Origin: Apis mellifera
Taxonomy: Eukaryota; Arthropoda; Insecta; Hymenoptera; Apidae
Assembly (NCBI RefSeq): GCF_003254395.2
Contig: NC_037642.1
Coordinates: 3,566,501-3,630,500, forward strand
Direction of reading: 5' to 3'
DNA: 64,000 bases
Shown here: in pieces, positions 61,639 to 64,000 of the stretch
Position numbering within the stretch: the stretch's first letter is position 1
How the letters are laid out: the number at the start of each line of letters is the position of its first letter
Program-made: the position numbers and the translations under genes
The notes under the pieces: model-generated
Told to the model about the DNA's origin: nothing
The model's input: the letters and a program-made list of their open reading frames with translations, nothing else
The model's database searches: none

Positions 61639-61767
61639 ATGAACAAAGAAAAACAGATGAAGAGTAAAAAGCAAATCGAAGAGCAAGGAAATTTTAGCGC
61701 AGGGAAGCCAGTGAGTGTTGGTCGGTCGGTCAGCCCAAGCAGGTATAAAAGCGTTGCATCGCCTTAG
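61639..61767 (+). CDS. Small ATG frame of 42 codons, Lys/Ser-rich
   Basis: ATG at 61,639 opens a frame to TAG at 61,765-61,767. The N-terminal half is Lys/Gln/Glu-rich (KEKQMKSKKQIEEQ) and the C-terminal half Ser/Arg-rich (VGRSVSPSRYKSVASP), reminiscent of basic RS-like tails, though too short to assign. A GTGAGT donor-like word inside could instead end an exon after the Lys-rich half. A TATA box overlaps the 3' part of the frame, which argues that the region is a promoter for something else. Confidence 0.2.
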   Translation: MNKEKQMKSKKQIEEQGNFSAGKPVSVGRSVSPSRYKSVASP

Positions 61768-61775
61768 CCATGGTA
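61722..61775 (+). promoter_or_regulatory. Candidate TATA-box core promoter
   Basis: TATAAAAG starts at 61,744, preceded by a GGTCGGTCGGTCAG run and followed by CpG-bearing sequence to 62,040. No strict initiator was seen 30 bases downstream. The following 250 bp carry no long plus-strand coding frame; a 70-codon minus frame (61,806-62,018) overlaps it. A non-coding first exon or a short transcript would be needed. Confidence 0.25.
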
Positions 61776-62044
61776 TATTTCTGCATTATATAAGCAATAT
61801 AGTCCTTAGTTTATGCCTGGGACGCCGCAGTTAAACGTTGCGAGGACTTTTATAGGCCTATACGCGAATTCTCCCATACTTATGCCGGTTACGACGCGTG
61901 TTTCCACTCGAGCAGAGATACAGGCATTTACACATGCGCGCCCTCTAGCGTCGTGGTTCCTTGTCAAGACCGATGGGAAACACGTTTGAAGAAGATGGAT
62001 GATTGTTCCATGTCGCATAACGAAGTGTTAACCTTTAACCGGTA

Positions 62045-62700
62045 GCGTGGATTTTTTATTAATTAAAATCTCGTTATCTCGATAAAAGAAGCCTGGTGTA
62101 TCTAATCGAAGATGTTGAATACGCATTTTACATTATGGTATATAGGAAATTAATTACAAGATGAAGTGAAGTAGAGAGTTTCTTAGGTTAATACTAAGGA
62201 TTGAATTAGTATAGCTGTAAAATAGTTCTCGTTTATGAATTAATTTATATTACTGGAAAATCGAAATGTTTTATTAATTTTTGAAATTATTTTAGTTAAA
62301 AAGATGAATAACGATTGAAGAATAATTACGTTGGTTCGTCATATGTAATACATTGTCTTTAATTATTTATATCTTTATATGGCATTTAAATATCAAGTAT
62401 ACTATTCAATTTGTCTCTGTTCACGTATGAGAAGAGAGAAAACGTACAAAAAGAATAAAAGGCTCGAGACAACGATAAATCATAAAATGGTTGATCAAGC
62501 AACAATGTTATCCCTTAAAAGGAATAGAATATATTCTCTCATTCTGACGTTAAGCGATTCTTGAATGAAACGCGTTTGTTAATTCTATGTTATATTCGCT
62601 CATATTTTTTAAATAATTATTTTAATATCATGTATTTTTATTTTTTAGTCTATATTCTAATTATTGCTAAAAATATTTTTACTATACCTGATCGACATTA
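62045..62700. other. AT-rich non-coding stretch
   Basis: No gene, RNA or repeat supported. Confidence 0.5.
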
Positions 62701-63000
62701 ATTCGACAATTGGCCTGTCCCAGAATGAGTTACTTATTTCGGCATGTATGTTCATGTCAGAGTGAGAAAGCATTATATATATCCTATCCTTGTATTAAAC
62801 CATGTCACTGCTCATTCGACCGCAAAGATTTATGGCTTCTCGCTTTCACGGACCTCTCACTCGTTCTCGGATCTCTCACTTTCTGCGGGCGACTTCAAAG
62901 AAGTGGGGATAGCGATGTGCTTATTTCGAGTCAGATCTTATTCGATCCTATCAAATATTAACGGTTCCCTCATCGATAATAACTGTTCAATGCAAGAAGT
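62700..63000. other. Intermediate-GC block with overlapping frames
   Basis: Frames of 83 and 113 codons (62,710-62,961; 62,744-63,085) overlap in different phases. Neither has a convincing acceptor or recognisable product, and the longer one runs into AT-rich sequence. Confidence 0.25.
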
Positions 63001-63009
63001 TCTTTTGCT

Positions 63010-63800
63010 TCTTTCATCAGAAGATAACCGAGAAATATTTTTTATATTTTTATATGAAATAAAAGGCATATACGATAATCTATAAAAATTTTTTGTAGAA
63101 CTTCTTTTATTTTTACAGTAGAATGTTATATAATGTTATATAAGAAAATTTATTTAGAATCGTAATTGAAAATTTACGATATTTGTAAAATTATTAATAT
63201 ATGTTGAATCGTGAGAATAGCAAGAAACGTGATACAATCTTGACTATTATATAATAGATAACACATATCAGCAATGGTGTTATATTTACAAAAAGAAAGT
63301 AAGATATGAGATAAACAATTTTATTTTCATGATTTATTATGTATGCATAAGTATTTATTTTATCTATTCTGTTTATTAAAGATTAAATTAATTTATGTTA
63401 CGTGTAACGTAAATTCAATCATTCGAATCCATTTAATTTTTATTTAAATGTTATTTATTTTTCATTTCATATTATTATTTCATTTCATATCATTAATAAC
63501 ATTAATATTACATGTAAATTATTATTATTATGATTCATTTACTATATAATTCAAAATTTTAATCTAGCATTTTACAATTTTTTAATACAATATATTTTTT
63601 AGGTTGGTGATTATAATCGAATAATGAATAACGAAAAAATAAAATGAAGATGCAAAATGATAGTTTAATCATTTTTATATAAAAACAATTAATTGTATAT
63701 TATTATATTTAAAAATATATAAAATAATCATTTTTAATTCATCTGAAAAGTAGTCCAGTCCACATTTTCGTGCCTTTAAAAAAGAAATTGTTTGATATAT
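63010..63800. other. AT-rich non-coding stretch
   Basis: A small tandem duplication of a TTTCATTTCATAT word (about 63,460-63,495) is the only feature. Intron-like sequence precedes the acceptor at 63,826. Confidence 0.5.
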
Positions 63801-63826
63801 TTTAATTTCGTTTCTTTTTGTTTCAG

Positions 63827-63975
63827 AATTTATGATTATCTTCTCTGATATTCGCTTCCAAAGAGCTGTTAAAAGTGGAATACCTACAAAATGCACCAGA
63901 GACGAATATCGCTAATTCTCCGATATTATTATATTAAAATAATTTCAATGTATATTTTATTTATAATATATGCAG
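63827..63975 (+). CDS. Candidate exon with strong acceptor, stop inside
   Basis: A strong pyrimidine-rich acceptor (TTTCTTTTTGTTTCAG, AG at 63,825-63,826) opens one frame containing ATG (63,832) and closing at TAA (63,913-63,915). This gives 27 residues from the ATG, with a basic tail (GIPTKCTRDEYR). A donor CAG followed by GTATGTG begins at 63,976, so a 149-bp exon is possible. The window ends here, so partner exons cannot be seen. The minus-strand frame (63,675-63,896) overlaps and is less convincing. Confidence 0.25.
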
Positions 63976-64000
63976 GTATGTGAATCTATTTAAATACAAA

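Overview
The window is AT-rich eukaryotic DNA, by eye roughly 70-75% A+T. It has long homopolymer tracts, small microsatellites, GT-AG type splice signals, and no long continuous gene. The longest ATG-started open frame is only 161 codons. Sharp alternation between AT-rich desert and short CpG-bearing islands, plus small palindromic DNA-transposon relics, resembles a hymenopteran insect, and a bee of the Apis type would fit. That assignment is inferred from composition; no gene here identifies a species. There is no sign of bacterial genes, operons, CRISPR arrays, rRNA or tRNA.

Positions 1-36,800 are mostly desert, looking like intergenic or long-intron DNA. They are broken by GC-richer islands near 1.8-2.4, 10.0-10.3, 13.9-14.8, 17.7-18.0, 21.15-21.5, 27.0-27.3, 28.3-28.8, 31.0-31.3 and 32.6-33.0 kb. 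This half holds the clearest repeats: a palindromic TA-flanked MITE (10,661-10,989), a fragment of the same family (24,838-24,891), an unrelated foldback element (25,531-25,751), a decayed 44-bp minisatellite (27,071-27,202), an approximately 41-bp tandem repeat (24,063-24,186), a 47-base T tract (7,597-7,643) and a perfect 15-bp-stem hairpin (35,983-36,016).

Positions 36,800-54,000 are richer in GC islands and look closer to genes. The best-supported exon in the window is 37,841-38,108 on the plus strand: branch-point-like CTAAT, pyrimidine-rich acceptor, proline-rich open frame ending in TAG, and a GTAAGT donor 5 nt after the stop. A CpG-rich segment with CRE-like and CCAAT motifs followed by a GTAAGT donor (about 45,170-45,796) may be a promoter plus 5' non-coding exon. 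A second full MITE copy lies at 46,008-46,303.

Positions 54,000-64,000 return to AT-rich sequence. They contain a microRNA-precursor-like hairpin (56,134-56,201), a TTAA/CCCTTT-ended MITE-like element (58,451-58,805), a possible two-exon small-protein gene (59,556-60,438), a TATA-box region overlapping a 42-codon ORF (about 61,639-61,770) and a candidate exon beginning at 63,827.

No gene could be named. The exon calls are splice-signal and open-frame hypotheses that need transcript or homology evidence. The repeat calls rest directly on sequence symmetry and are the most secure part of this annotation.
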